Source of the DNA: Chryseobacterium daecheongense
GTDB lineage: Bacteria > Bacteroidota > Bacteroidia > Flavobacteriales > Weeksellaceae
Length of the DNA stretch: 64,000 bases
Reading direction: 5' to 3'
Assembly (NCBI GenBank): GCA_027920525.1
Contig: CP115858.1
Span: 2,356,001-2,420,000 of the forward strand
The notes beneath the pieces are model-generated. The model saw nothing but the letters and a program-made list of their open reading frames with translations, had not been told where the DNA came from and did not search any database. Each line of letters starts with the position of its first letter. Within the stretch, counting starts at the first letter, position 1. Shown here one piece after another: positions 46,725 through 55,900 of the stretch. A program made the translations under genes and the position numbers.

Positions 46725-48092
46725 TTAAATTTTAGAAAATACCACACTAAACTTGTTAATATTTTCCGATGGCGAAGAGTAAATAATATCTGCACCATGG
46801 TATTCTAAAATTCTTTTTACAATCCGAAGTCCCAATCCGGAACCCGAAATATTCTGTGCATTATTCCCCCTCATAAAAGCCTCAAATAATTTCGACTGTT
46901 CATTCTCAGAAATTGTACTTCCCTGAGAAATAACATCCACAATCAGTTTTGAAGCAGTTTCAGTAATGAGAACATCTACTTCAATATTATCCGAATAAAC
47001 CGCCGCATTTTTGAACAGGTTAATAAATACGATGTCCAGCAATGATTGTATTCCTTTTATAGTTAATAATGCTTGTTCTGAAGTTTCTTCAGAAATTAAA
47101 AAATCCATTTTCAGATCCGGATAACTTTTTTCTACTGTTTCGAAGGAACTGAATATAACTTCATCAATCCTTACTTCTTCATATAAACTTTGAATGTTCT
47201 CTTTGTCAAATTTAGTCAGAAGCAGCAGGGAATTAGTCAGGTCAGATAATTGATAAACATCTTTCTGAATCTGCTTTAATGAAGATAAGGTCTCCGGAGA
47301 ATGCTGTTCGAACTTGATCAGATTCTCCAACTGGAATGCCATTCTTGTAATAGGCGTTCGGATCTCATGCGAGGCACTCGCCGTGAAATCTTTTTGCGAT
47401 TGAAAAACATCGTTCAACCGTACAATCATGGTGTTAAATGATTGTGCTAATATACTAATTTCATCTTGTGATTGTTGTACGGGCACTTGTGTAGTTAACT
47501 TATGTGCGGTAACCTCTGAAATCTCTTTATTAAGATCTTCCAGGGGACGTAGAAACTGCCCCATAAAATAATAACTGAAAAGCCCAATGAGAAGCGTACT
47601 CATTACATAAGCCGTAACAAGCAAATATTTTAAATAAGATAATTTGGATTTTCCATTGCTGTCGTAGGCACTGGTTAGAATATAGTAGTTTTCTCCTTTT
47701 ATATTTTTAAGTGCAGCATATATTTCGGGAATGGTTTTCTCGGTGTATATCGTTTTTCTTTGATCCAGCTCTTTTAATAAGGCAGCATCCCAGGTAACAT
47801 TCCGGTCTTTTATTGTACTATAGATTAATTCTTTGTCTGCATTAAATATCAAGATTTTCTCATTGAGAAGGATATTATCTGCATTTTCATTGAAAAAAAG
47901 AGGAGCTTCAGCTTCGAAGTTTTTAGATTCGGAGATAAAATGAGAGGTAAACTCGAGTCTTTGGCGAAACCTTTCTTTAAATTCATCTCTTCTAAAATCA
48001 TTAAAAGACATATATATAATCATCATCACTATACCAAAAAGTAGTGAGAAGGCAATACTTAAATTTAAAGCAATCTTCCTTTTTAATGACAT
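46725..48092 (-). CDS. Sensor histidine kinase (metal two-component system)
   Basis: This 455-aa protein has two membrane helices (~10-30 and ~155-180) flanking a periplasmic sensor of ~125 residues, then HAMP, HisKA with the phospho-acceptor in SHEIRTPITR and a HATPase domain (N box NLFKNAAVYS, G box GSGLGLRIVKRILEYHGA). The gene begins immediately after the response regulator stop. By position it should sense the metal exported by the Czc-type pump. Confidence 0.92.
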   Translation of the reverse strand: MSLKRKIALNLSIAFSLLFGIVMMIIYMSFNDFRRDEFKERFRQRLEFTSHFISESKNFEAEAPLFFNENADNILLNEKILIFNADKELIYSTIKDRNVTWDAALLKELDQRKTIYTEKTIPEIYAALKNIKGENYYILTSAYDSNGKSKLSYLKYLLVTAYVMSTLLIGLFSYYFMGQFLRPLEDLNKEISEVTAHKLTTQVPVQQSQDEISILAQSFNTMIVRLNDVFQSQKDFTASASHEIRTPITRMAFQLENLIKFEQHSPETLSSLKQIQKDVYQLSDLTNSLLLLTKFDKENIQSLYEEVRIDEVIFSSFETVEKSYPDLKMDFLISEETSEQALLTIKGIQSLLDIVFINLFKNAAVYSDNIEVDVLITETASKLIVDVISQGSTISENEQSKLFEAFMRGNNAQNISGSGLGLRIVKRILEYHGADIIYSSPSENINKFSVVFSKI

Positions 48093-48776
48093 TTATAGTG
48101 GACTTAAATAATATCCAAAGCCTGATCGGGTATGAATAAGTTTAACTTTAAAATCTTTATCGATTTTCTTTCTTAGAAAATTAATATATACCTCAACAGT
48201 ATTTGTATTTGTATTAAAATTGTGTTCCCATACATTCTCCGTAATCTGTTGTTTGGATACCGTTCTTCCCTGGGCTTCTGCCAGGTAAGCTAACAATTGA
48301 AATTCTTTCAGAGTTAGGGTAATTTCGTTTCCTCCTCTATAGACTTTTTGTTCAGTCTTATTGATGATGAGATCATCAATTCTTATGATTTCCTGATCTG
48401 AAGTATCTACCGGCATTTTTCTCCTCAAAAGAGAATTTACCCTTAAAAGCAGTTCTTCAAACTGAAAAGGCTTGACAAGATAATCATCAGCAAGTCTTGT
48501 AAAGGCATCTTTCTTATCAGAAAGATCTCCATATGCCGAAATAATGATGATAGGTGTATTTTTATCGAATGAACGAATGGTTTGGCAAACATCCAATCCG
48601 TTTATTTTGGGAACATTAATATCCAGTAAATAGAGATCGTACGAATTATTTTTTATCTGACGAAGAAAAGTCTCCCCATCATAAATCTTATCACATGAAA
48701 AATTGTTTGATTCCAAAAACTTACAAAGTTCCGCGGAAAGAATGAGGTCGTCTTCTAATAAAAGTATATTCATCAA
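48093..48776 (-). CDS. OmpR/PhoB family response regulator
   Basis: 227 aa. Receiver domain with acidic pocket LLEDD, phospho-acceptor in YLLDINVP (Asp ~53) and Lys in YLVKPFQ. C-terminal winged helix with EFQLLAYLAEAQGRTVSKQQI and NTVEVYINFLRKKID. First gene of the RR-HK-efflux operon. A perfect 18-bp palindrome 48 bp upstream is a candidate autoregulatory site. Confidence 0.94.
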   Translation of the reverse strand: MMNILLLEDDLILSAELCKFLESNNFSCDKIYDGETFLRQIKNNSYDLYLLDINVPKINGLDVCQTIRSFDKNTPIIIISAYGDLSDKKDAFTRLADDYLVKPFQFEELLLRVNSLLRRKMPVDTSDQEIIRIDDLIINKTEQKVYRGGNEITLTLKEFQLLAYLAEAQGRTVSKQQITENVWEHNFNTNTNTVEVYINFLRKKIDKDFKVKLIHTRSGFGYYLSPL

Positions 48777-48823
48777 AAAATATTTATACGAATTTAACGA
48801 AAATTTTTATGATTTTTAAGGAA

Positions 48824-48841
48824 AATCATCTGCAGATGATT
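48824..48841. promoter_or_regulatory. 18-bp perfect palindrome upstream of the response regulator
   Basis: AATCATCTGCAGATGATT is fully self-complementary. It could be an operator, though OmpR-type regulators usually bind direct repeats, so another protein may be involved. Confidence 0.35.
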
Positions 48842-48892
48842 GAAATGAAAAGCATCAGAAAAAAGAATATATTTTATTAACAGAAAATACAT

Positions 48893-48924
48893 TAAACAAA
48901 AAAATCCCGAAACAATTCGGGATT
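48893..48924 (-). terminator. Terminator of the tRNA operon
   Basis: The stem AATCCCGAA/TTCGGGATT with loop ACAA is followed by T-rich sequence on the minus strand. It lies 9 nt beyond the end of tRNA-Thr(GGT). Confidence 0.8.
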
Positions 48925-48932
48925 AAAGCCAG

Positions 48933-49004
48933 AGCCAACTACGGGACTTGAACCCGTGACCTCTTCCTTACCAAGGAAGCACTCTACCGCTGAGCTAAGT
49001 CGGC
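48933..49004 (-). tRNA. tRNA-Thr (GGT)
   Basis: Acceptor stem GCCGACT/AGTTGGC, anticodon loop TTGGTAA, T loop TTCAAGT. CCA not encoded. Corresponds in position and anticodon to thrT before tufB in E. coli. Confidence 0.93.
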
Positions 49005-49046
49005 ATTAAGCAAAAAAATCACACTTTAATAGCATGATTTTTTTTG

Positions 49047-49119
49047 AGCGGAAGACGGGGGTCGAACCCGCGACATTCAGCTTGGAAGGCTGACGCTCTA
49101 CCAACTGAGCTACTTCCGC
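49047..49119 (-). tRNA. tRNA-Gly (TCC), copy 1
   Basis: Acceptor stem GCGGAAG/CTTCCGC, anticodon loop CTTCCAA. It is identical over the whole gene to copy 2 at 49471-49543. Confidence 0.93.
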
Positions 49120-49153
49120 AATTTTGTTTCCAAAACTATTGGTAAACGCTGTG

Positions 49154-49184
49154 CAAACTTATAAAAAACCTTTTAAATCTGCAA
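49154..49184 (-). promoter_or_regulatory. Internal promoter before tRNA-Gly copy 1
   Basis: -7 box TAAGTTTG (49154-49161), spacer 20 nt, -33 TTG (49182-49184). The duplicate at 49578-49608 keeps the same layout with TAGATTTG. Confidence 0.55.
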
Positions 49185-49206
49185 GTTTTTTTTCAAATAT
49201 AAAATG

Positions 49207-49287
49207 TGGGAAGAGCAGGATTCGAACCTGCGAAGCCGAAGCAACTGAGTTACAGTCAGTCCCATTTAGCCACTCTGGAATCTTCCC
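49207..49287 (-). tRNA. tRNA-Tyr (GTA), copy 1
   Basis: Class II tRNA with a long variable arm, acceptor stem GGGAAGA/TCTTCCC, anticodon loop CTGTAAC. Confidence 0.93.
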
Positions 49288-49306
49288 TCATGTTTATATT
49301 AAATTG

Positions 49307-49380
49307 AGCCTCCAGAGGGATTCGAACCCACGACCCCGAGATTACAAATCACGTGCTCTGGCCAACTGAGCTATGGAGGC
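49307..49380 (-). tRNA. tRNA-Thr (TGT), copy 1
   Basis: Acceptor stem GCCTCCA/TGGAGGC, anticodon loop TTTGTAA. The anticodon stem has one T-T mismatch in its middle, and both copies share it. Confidence 0.9.
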
Positions 49381-49435
49381 AATTTAAACTGTCTGAGGCT
49401 ATCCGAAGGCAATCTATCTTAAGCTGTATCAGGTT

Positions 49436-49467
49436 TAAAAAAAATCACGCCTTGTGGTGTGATTTTA
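49436..49467 (-). terminator. Terminator-like hairpin between the two tRNA repeats
   Basis: The stem AATCACGCC/GGTGTGATT with loop TTGT is followed by a T-run on the minus strand. A degenerate equivalent (49013-49044) precedes tRNA-Thr(GGT), so each repeat unit seems to end with one. Confidence 0.55.
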
Positions 49468-49470
49468 CTG

Positions 49471-49543
49471 AGCGGAAGACGGGGGTCGAACCCGCGACAT
49501 TCAGCTTGGAAGGCTGACGCTCTACCAACTGAGCTACTTCCGC
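49471..49543 (-). tRNA. tRNA-Gly (TCC), copy 2
   Basis: Same sequence as copy 1, 424 bp away. Confidence 0.93.
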
Positions 49544-49577
49544 AATTTTGTTTCCAAAACTATTGGTAAACGCTGTG

Positions 49578-49608
49578 CAAATCTATAAAAAACCTTTTAA
49601 ATCTGCAA
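49578..49608 (-). promoter_or_regulatory. Internal promoter before tRNA-Gly copy 2
   Basis: -7 box TAGATTTG (49578-49585), spacer 20 nt, -33 TTG (49606-49608). The two copies differ at the nn bases of the box but keep TA and TTTG. Confidence 0.55.
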
Positions 49609-49629
49609 GTTTTTTTTCAATATAAACAG

Positions 49630-49710
49630 TGGGAAGAGCAGGATTCGAACCTGCGAAGCCGAAGCAACTGAGTTACAGTCAGTCCCATTTAGCCACTCTG
49701 GAATCTTCCC
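49630..49710 (-). tRNA. tRNA-Tyr (GTA), copy 2
   Basis: Same as copy 1, with the long variable arm and anticodon loop CTGTAAC. Confidence 0.93.
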
Positions 49711-49726
49711 TAGTTTATATTAAATG

Positions 49727-49800
49727 AGCCTCCAGAGGGATTCGAACCCACGACCCCGAGATTACAAATCACGTGCTCTGGCCAACTGAGCTATGGAGGC
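49727..49800 (-). tRNA. tRNA-Thr (TGT), copy 2
   Basis: Same as copy 1. First tRNA of the operon. Confidence 0.9.
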
Positions 49801-49846
49801 AATTAAAAAAAGAATTCAAAAGATCACTGTTCCCTTTTTGCGAGTG

Positions 49847-49878
49847 CAAATATAGAACGGATTTTTTGAATTCTCAAA
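49847..49878 (-). promoter_or_regulatory. Promoter of the tRNA operon
   Basis: -7 box TATATTTG (49847-49854) and -33 TTTG (49875-49878) with a 20-nt spacer, 47 bp before the first tRNA. Confidence 0.6.
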
Positions 49879-49907
49879 TTTTTACGCGATTATTTTAAAC
49901 TTTTTTT

Positions 49908-50198
49908 CTAAGCTGTTTCTTTTTTCTTGATTAATAGCTTCTTAGCAGTATCAACACAAAGATCCAAACTCTCTTCAAAACTTACAGCCGTCTTTTTTAC
50001 TACGATATCGTCACCTGGAACCGCCAAAATAAGTTCAGCAGTTTTATTTGATTTATCCGAATTATTTTCAACCTTCAGGAAGATTTTGCACTCGTGAATT
50101 TTGTCATAAAACGTTTCAAGTTTGCTTACTTTTTTTTCGATGTGTGATTCCAATGGTTCGTGTGGAGTTAAACCAATTGATTGTACTGTGATCTTCAT
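49908..50198 (-). CDS. hpf: Ribosome hibernation promoting factor, short form
   Basis: 96 aa, RaiA/HPF fold (MKITVQSIGLTPHEPLESHIEKKVSKLETFYDKI ... FEESLDLCVDTAKKLLIKKK). It binds the decoding centre of idle ribosomes. It overlaps the recombinase gene by 4 nt (ATGA) and lies directly before the tRNA operon. It lacks the C-terminal dimerisation domain of long HPF. Confidence 0.9.
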   Translation of the reverse strand: MKITVQSIGLTPHEPLESHIEKKVSKLETFYDKIHECKIFLKVENNSDKSNKTAELILAVPGDDIVVKKTAVSFEESLDLCVDTAKKLLIKKKETA

Positions 50199-51085
50199 AA
50201 TTCTTCTTTTTTAGACGCTCTAGGATGAGCCTGATTAAACACTTTTTTCAATTGTTCTATATTAGCATTCGTATACACCTGCGTACTGGCTAGACTGGAA
50301 TGTCCTAATATTTTTTTTACTTTTGAGATCTCCGCCCCATTATCCAAAACGTGTGTAGCAAAGCTATGTCTTAGAATATGAGGACTTCTTTTTTGCTTCG
50401 AAGTTATAAGACTAAGGTACTTATTTACGACTACATAAACAAATTTTTCCGTGAGTTTTTTCCCCTTCTTATTAACGAAAAAACAGTTCTGAAACTCATC
50501 GAGAGGTCTTCTTAATGTTAAATAACTTCTTAATAAAACAGTCAAATCTTCAGATATGGGAACATATCTTTCTTTGTTCCCTTTACCTATAATTTTCAAC
50601 TCATTTCCATCTAAGTTTACATTCTCAAATATCAAGCCACAAAGTTCGGACTTACGGATTCCGGTCTGGTACAGAACTTCTATGATACACTGATCAAGAA
50701 TATCATGCGGCTCTTCAAAAATGGTATTATTAAGCACCTCCATTTCTTCTTGTGAAATAGGAATTTGTTTTTCGGCATAAAACTTAAGAGAGGAAATACT
50801 TTCAGTGGGCGAAACAGTAATTTCACCGATCTTTAAAAGAAAAAAATAAAAACTTCGAAGAGAGGAAAGCTTTCGGTTAATACTCCTCTTGGATATATTA
50901 TTTTCACTTAGTGCCACTATGAAATTCCTGACTACCCTTTTATCGGCTTTGGAAATATCATCGGAAGATTCTGTTTTGAGAAAAAAATAAGAAAAATCTT
51001 CCAGGTCTTTTTTATAGCTTGTAATAGTATGAGGTGAATACCTCTTTTCGAATTGTAAATATTCTAAAAATTTATTCAGCATCAT
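50195..51085 (-). CDS. Tyrosine recombinase, XerC/XerD type
   Basis: 296 aa. N-terminal SAM-like core-binding domain and C-terminal catalytic domain with Arg in GIRKSELCGL, Lys in the beta-hairpin, HILRHSFATH (His-x-x-Arg) and the nucleophile Tyr in GHSSLASTQVYTN. It is the conserved chromosomal recombinase, coupled to hpf and after rpsU as in other flavobacteria, and so is not an island integrase. ATG ATG at the start leaves two choices. Confidence 0.92.
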   Translation of the reverse strand: MMLNKFLEYLQFEKRYSPHTITSYKKDLEDFSYFFLKTESSDDISKADKRVVRNFIVALSENNISKRSINRKLSSLRSFYFFLLKIGEITVSPTESISSLKFYAEKQIPISQEEMEVLNNTIFEEPHDILDQCIIEVLYQTGIRKSELCGLIFENVNLDGNELKIIGKGNKERYVPISEDLTVLLRSYLTLRRPLDEFQNCFFVNKKGKKLTEKFVYVVVNKYLSLITSKQKRSPHILRHSFATHVLDNGAEISKVKKILGHSSLASTQVYTNANIEQLKKVFNQAHPRASKKEEL

Positions 51086-51169
51086 GGATTACATATAATA
51101 TAAAAAATTCACTCCTCAAATATAAGTATATTTAAGAAGTGAATTTAATATTTGTTTAAGAAAAATTTC

Positions 51170-51367
51170 TTAAGCTTGCTCCTCTTTGCTTAACGCTCTT
51201 TGTTTATAAGCCGCTTTTAATCTAGCTTGTCTCAAAGTTACAGAAGGCTTAACAAACTGTTGTCTCGATCTTAATTGACGAACTGTTCCAGTTTTATCAA
51301 ATTTTCTTTTATATTTTTTTAGTGCTCTATCGATGGATTCACCATCTTTTACAGGAATTATTAACAT
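51170..51367 (-). CDS. rpsU: Ribosomal protein S21
   Basis: 65 aa (MLIIPVKDGESIDRALKKYKRKFDKTGTVRQLRSRQQF). Small basic 30S protein that in Bacteroidetes helps sequester the anti-SD. Promoter: minus-strand -7 box TACTTTTG at 51391-51398 with a TTTG at 51418-51421, spacer ~20. Confidence 0.97.
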   Translation of the reverse strand: MLIIPVKDGESIDRALKKYKRKFDKTGTVRQLRSRQQFVKPSVTLRQARLKAAYKQRALSKEEQA

Positions 51368-51477
51368 ACTTTACATCTCATTTTGGATTGCAAAAGTAGA
51401 TATTTTTTTATTAATATGCAAAATTTATTTCTTTTAATTTAAAATAACTCATGTTTCAGAATTGCATACATTTTTCA

Positions 51478-51485
51478 TACCTTTG
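51478..51485 (+). promoter_or_regulatory. Predicted -7 box for the 251-aa surface protein
   Basis: TACCTTTG matches TAnnTTTG, ~43 nt before the ATG at 51528. Confidence 0.5.
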
Positions 51486-51527
51486 GGATATACGATTTTA
51501 AAAACACAGTTTAAATAACAAAAAAAC

Positions 51528-52283
51528 ATGAAAAATTATCTATCCTTAAAAGCTTTGCCTTTAGTTTTTGCTTTGACATTTCCTGTGATAACTCATGCAC
51601 AGGTTGGCATTAATACAACAAATCCCAATACTAATGCCGTATTGGATGTAAATTCGGCAAACAAAGGACTTTTACCTCCCCGGGTTGCTTTAACAGCCAC
51701 CTCCCAGCCCGCTCCTCTTACTGCACATGTAGCCGGAATGGTAGTTTATAACACAGCTTCTGTAAACGGACTATCTCCTGGCCTCTATTTAAATGACGGA
51801 ACAAAATGGGGCCAATTGAATGTAGTTTCAGAAACGGAAGGTACCGTATTGACTAAAGTAAAATACAGAGGTCGAAATCTTGACACCAATGGATATGATA
51901 AACCAACACTCAAGGTTCCTTCTATGAATATGGAGTTCAGATTTGCAACAACTTCCGGATCTACTTATCTTGAAGTAAGATTACTGTCAGCACCTGCAGC
52001 TACGATCACCTACTATGCAAATGAGCTATGGTTTGGAAACAGTACAAATGGAGGTAAACAATCGGTTACCTTTACTACAACAAACTGGGATACGTGGTCC
52101 AGAAGCCTTTCCAATGGAGTTTGGAATAATTCATGGGGGTATCAATATCAAATCTCCACAGGCAGTGGCGTAGTACCGGGAAGCAATGACTTACTAGCAG
52201 GAAATTTTTATGGCTTTAATAATTATGGAAATGGTGCAGGCCCGGATAATGAGATGTATGTACTCGCATTTGAACAGTATTAA
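51528..52283 (+). CDS. Secreted VGINTTNP-type protein
   Basis: This 251-aa protein has a signal peptide (SLKALPLVFALTFPVITHAQ), then VGINTTNPNTNAVLDVNSANKGLLPPRVALT, which is the start typical of flavobacterial proteins with tail-fibre-like repeats, plus GMVVYNTASVNGLSPGLYLNDGTKWGQLN. The C-terminal half is Trp/Asn/Gly-rich and beta-like. It is distantly related by its N-terminal motif to the 34.5-36.5 kb cassette. No T9SS domain. Function unknown. Confidence 0.8.
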   Translation: MKNYLSLKALPLVFALTFPVITHAQVGINTTNPNTNAVLDVNSANKGLLPPRVALTATSQPAPLTAHVAGMVVYNTASVNGLSPGLYLNDGTKWGQLNVVSETEGTVLTKVKYRGRNLDTNGYDKPTLKVPSMNMEFRFATTSGSTYLEVRLLSAPAATITYYANELWFGNSTNGGKQSVTFTTTNWDTWSRSLSNGVWNNSWGYQYQISTGSGVVPGSNDLLAGNFYGFNNYGNGAGPDNEMYVLAFEQY

Positions 52284-52384
52284 TCTTATAACATTATTAA
52301 AATACATTACAGTGCCGGAAAAATTTCCGGCATTTCTCATACAATAGAGTTTATGAATATGAAATTTATTTAAACAAAAAGTAG

Positions 52385-52392
52385 TATCTTTG
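52385..52392 (+). promoter_or_regulatory. Predicted ssrA -7 box
   Basis: TATCTTTG (TAnnTTTG), 17 nt before the mature 5' end of tmRNA. Confidence 0.55.
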
Positions 52393-52408
52393 CACTCACT
52401 TTATTCAT

Positions 52409-52808
52409 GGGGTTGACTGGTTTCGACAGCAAGATCAATGGGTAAGTAAGCATGCAGAGAACCGTAGCGCGATCTCTATAATCCCTTGCTACAAAATTTT
52501 AACTGGCAACGAAGAGTTCGCTCTTGCAGCTTAATATCGAAGTTTAGTAGATTCAAGCGCTTTCCCGAAGATTTTAGTAGGGAAGCAAGATATTCCACAA
52601 ATGCTCTGTTCTGCGGCGTTTGATCCTGGGATATAGGAATGCAGAAATAAGGTTTTAGATGCTTCGGCTAAAACTCGAAAACCTCAGAAGATAAGCTGGA
52701 AGTTGGGTGTCTGCTCTCTGCCTCCAGTCGAAAACCAATAGTAGAATAAGCATGTAGAAAGCTTATGTATTGCTTGTTTGGACGAGGGTTCGAATCCCTC
52801 CAACTCCA
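52409..52808 (+). ncRNA. ssrA: Transfer-messenger RNA
   Basis: The tRNA-like ends pair (GGGGTTG at the 5' end with CAACTCC at the 3' end), with the T arm GGGTTCGAATCCC and the 5' signature GACTGGTTTCGACAG. The tag frame at 52505-52534 reads GNEEFALAA-stop, so with the tRNA Ala the tag is (A)GNEEFALAA. It rescues stalled ribosomes. The 3' CCA is not fully encoded (ACA). Its 3' end is a common island attachment site, and a variable region follows here. Confidence 0.96.
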
Positions 52809-52812
52809 CAAA

Positions 52813-52848
52813 AACCCTGTAAATTATTGATTTACAGGGTTTTTTATT
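52813..52848 (+). terminator. Terminator of ssrA
   Basis: 12-bp stem AACCCTGTAAAT/ATTTACAGGGTT, 5-nt loop, then T-rich sequence. Just after it a direct repeat AGGTGCTA occurs twice (52854-52861 and 52866-52873), possibly left over from integration. Confidence 0.85.
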
Positions 52849-52934
52849 TCAAGGTGCTACTTTAGGTGCTATAATTATATACTTTAATATCTTACAATAC
52901 CGCTATATACAAAATAATCAAATTAACGAATATA

Positions 52935-55900
52935 TCACCCCATTGTGGATGGTCTGACCTTTCCAAAAGTTTCTAATTCCATAAACTTTGATTTAAACAA
53001 GGAAGATGGTATTTTCTTCTTTAATAGATTATGAAAATTTTCGTCGTGAGTGGAAAGTATTATCTGCTTTTCGTGGTTAACAACAATACTTCGTAGCAAA
53101 TCAATAGTAGACAGAATATTTATACTGTCCATTGACTGAATTGGGTCGTCTACAAATATACAGTCTATAGAATTCCCGTCATCATCTTTTGCATTAAGAG
53201 CTTTTGCTAAAAAAATACAAAGACTTAAAATATTAAGCTGAGCCTGACTAAAGTATAAATTAGGAATAATAAAATCGTCAGAATTATTCTTTCCATAGAC
53301 ACATACGTTTAGCTTTGGTTTGGCATCTTTAAAATCAGGAATAAATTTCACTTTCGTATATTCGGGATGAGGGTCAATTCTTTTATACAAATCATTGATA
53401 AGGTCTTCATAGAAGAAAGATTTTATCTGCTTTTCGATATGGGAATTTACTTTTTCTATTTCTCCCTTTAATAATTTAGTAACCTTTTTCTTTTTATCAA
53501 TATTACTTTTGATATTGTTCTCAATTTTCTTATTTTCTTCGAATTCCAAGTAAGGAAGAACATTATCCTTCAGTTCTGATAAAAGTTCTAATTGTTTTAT
53601 TTCCTCATTATAATCAGATATCTTTTTCTCGTTTTCCTCTTTGGATTTCGCAATGGAGTCATTAAAAACATCTTCATCCATCTTATCAATATCAGAATTA
53701 ATATATTTCCCAGCATTCAGTTTATAAATATCAACACCAGCAGAAATCCGAATCAAGGTTTCATTGATTTGAGTGATTTCGTCAGTTACGTTTTCCTCTA
53801 TGGATTCCTGAAGTTCAGTTTCTAATATCTTTATTGTATCTGATAAGTTTTGTATGCTATTAAGATTCTTTTGAATATTAGCACTAATATTTTCTACATC
53901 AGTATCCAACTGTTTGGAATCTATTTTCTGATTTGGATAATTTTTCAAGAAAAAATCTCTGGTTTCTTTTAAAATATCTGAGTTTTCCAATACTTGAAGT
54001 CCTGACTTTTCTGCTTCTAATTTCTTAATGATTATTTGCTGTTGCTCTCTGTCTTTTAAAAGTTTATTATTTAATACTTGAATTGTTAATTTTAACTTTT
54101 CCAATTCAGCTCTATAAGAATTGATTATTTCTTTTGCCCAAGCTTCATATTCTTCTTTGGATTTATTTTGCAATAATACTCTTTGAGAAGACAAGATTTT
54201 CATTTCACTTAGTAATTTATTCTGAAGTTCAGTAAGAGTTTTATTAATACTCAAAATGTTTTTACTAATATCTTTTTCAGCCAATTCATCCGTTGAAATA
54301 TCTTTGCCTATTATTGCAACAAGTTCCTGTACATTTTTTGACAGCCCTTCTAGAAGTTCCTGATGAGATTTTTCAATTTCATTTTTTTCATTTAAAAGTT
54401 CAGACATCCTTTGTGATAAAAGCTTATTACTTGACACAGCATTAGCCAAATTGTGATATGTTTTATAGTCCTGGTTACATAACGGGCACGAACTTGTTTT
54501 CTGTTCATTAATGATAGACAATCCTTTTGAAACAAATAATTCCAAATCTTTCTGAAAACTTTTTTGCCCTTCTATTTGAAGATTTAGAGATTGTAACTGT
54601 TTGCTTTTTTCCTCTAATAATTTTTCAGAATTTAATATCTTTTCGATATAAAGTTTATATTTTTCAAATGTACTTTCAAATTGTGACGGATAATTTTTGT
54701 TACTAATTTCTGAAAGAGCTTTTTTTAGTCCCTCAATTCGATTGGAAATTCTATTAAGTTTATTTTTTTCTTTTTCTAATGTTTCAGTAGTTTGTTTTAT
54801 ATCATCATTGACTTTGGTGATATTATTCTGACTATTCTCTATAATGTTTACTATTTCAGGAAGTTGCTCGATTTTTTTCTCAACCTCATTCAATTGGTTC
54901 TGAAAATTATCTGTTTTCGCTGTATTTTCATTTAAAGTAGACTCACTTTCGGATATTTCTTTCGCAGAACTTTCTTTTGCTATTTTTAAATCTGAAATCT
55001 CTTTTTCCTTTTGTTCTATCTGAGTAATAATTTTTGTGTAATCTGGTAAGGTTTTTAATATATCTTCTTTTCGTTTTTTTTTAGAATCAAGTTCCTTATT
55101 CTTATTCTGTATAGATTCTATCTGGTCTTTCTTCTGTTTAAGGTTTATAAATTTTGTTCTGATTATCGCTAAAGCCGACAATCTTTCTGCAAGATTCGTT
55201 TGCTCTTTTATATAGTCTCTAAAACCCCTGAAACTTAAAATTCTTTCATTCCCGGATATAAGAAGTTCAAGCTCAGTAAATACTTCTCTTAATCTACTGA
55301 TATTATGGTTTAAATCATTTTTCCTTTCAGAAATCGTGTTGGATAACTCTAAGATATCTTTACCGGAGGTATAAGTATCCACAATTCTGAACTGATTGCC
55401 CAACTCATTTAATAAATTTATTTTTTCATTGATTTTAGACAATATCTCAATATCTGCATCATATTTTAGTTTAGGTAGAATTCCCTTCAAATCATTCTGC
55501 AGAGATTTTAGAAGTTTTTCATTTTTTGTTATTAATTCATCCAAAGACTTGCGATAATTATCCAAATCCTTATCTCCAAAAAAGTCTATGAATTTTGTAA
55601 ATCTCTCATCCGGTTTGTCTTCTCTGAGAAAGCTACTTATCCAATCTTGAGAAAGAATGACTTCTCTAAAATATCCACGTTTGGTTTCATTTTCGTCAAA
55701 TTTATAATCAGCAGTATTCTTTCTTGGAGTGGGTATTTTCTTATTAAAAACATCAGAGGTGGTAGTAAGTTTAACATAGCTTTCTAAATTTGCGTCAGAA
55801 AGACGATTTCTTAATATATATTGCTTTTCACTTTTGTTAATGTTCTTTTCGGATTTTGCAACATCCTTGTTTTTATTTTTCAGTAATCTATCTATATTAT

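Noticed and set aside
50195..51085. Island integrase
   Set aside because: The recombinase is coupled to hpf and next to rpsU, the conserved chromosomal XerC/D-type place, and lies on the core side of ssrA.
52409..52808. Repeats resembling a CRISPR array near the Cas12f-like gene or ssrA
   Set aside because: No regularly spaced direct repeats are present anywhere in the window. The only guide-like unit is the single element at 61880-61964.
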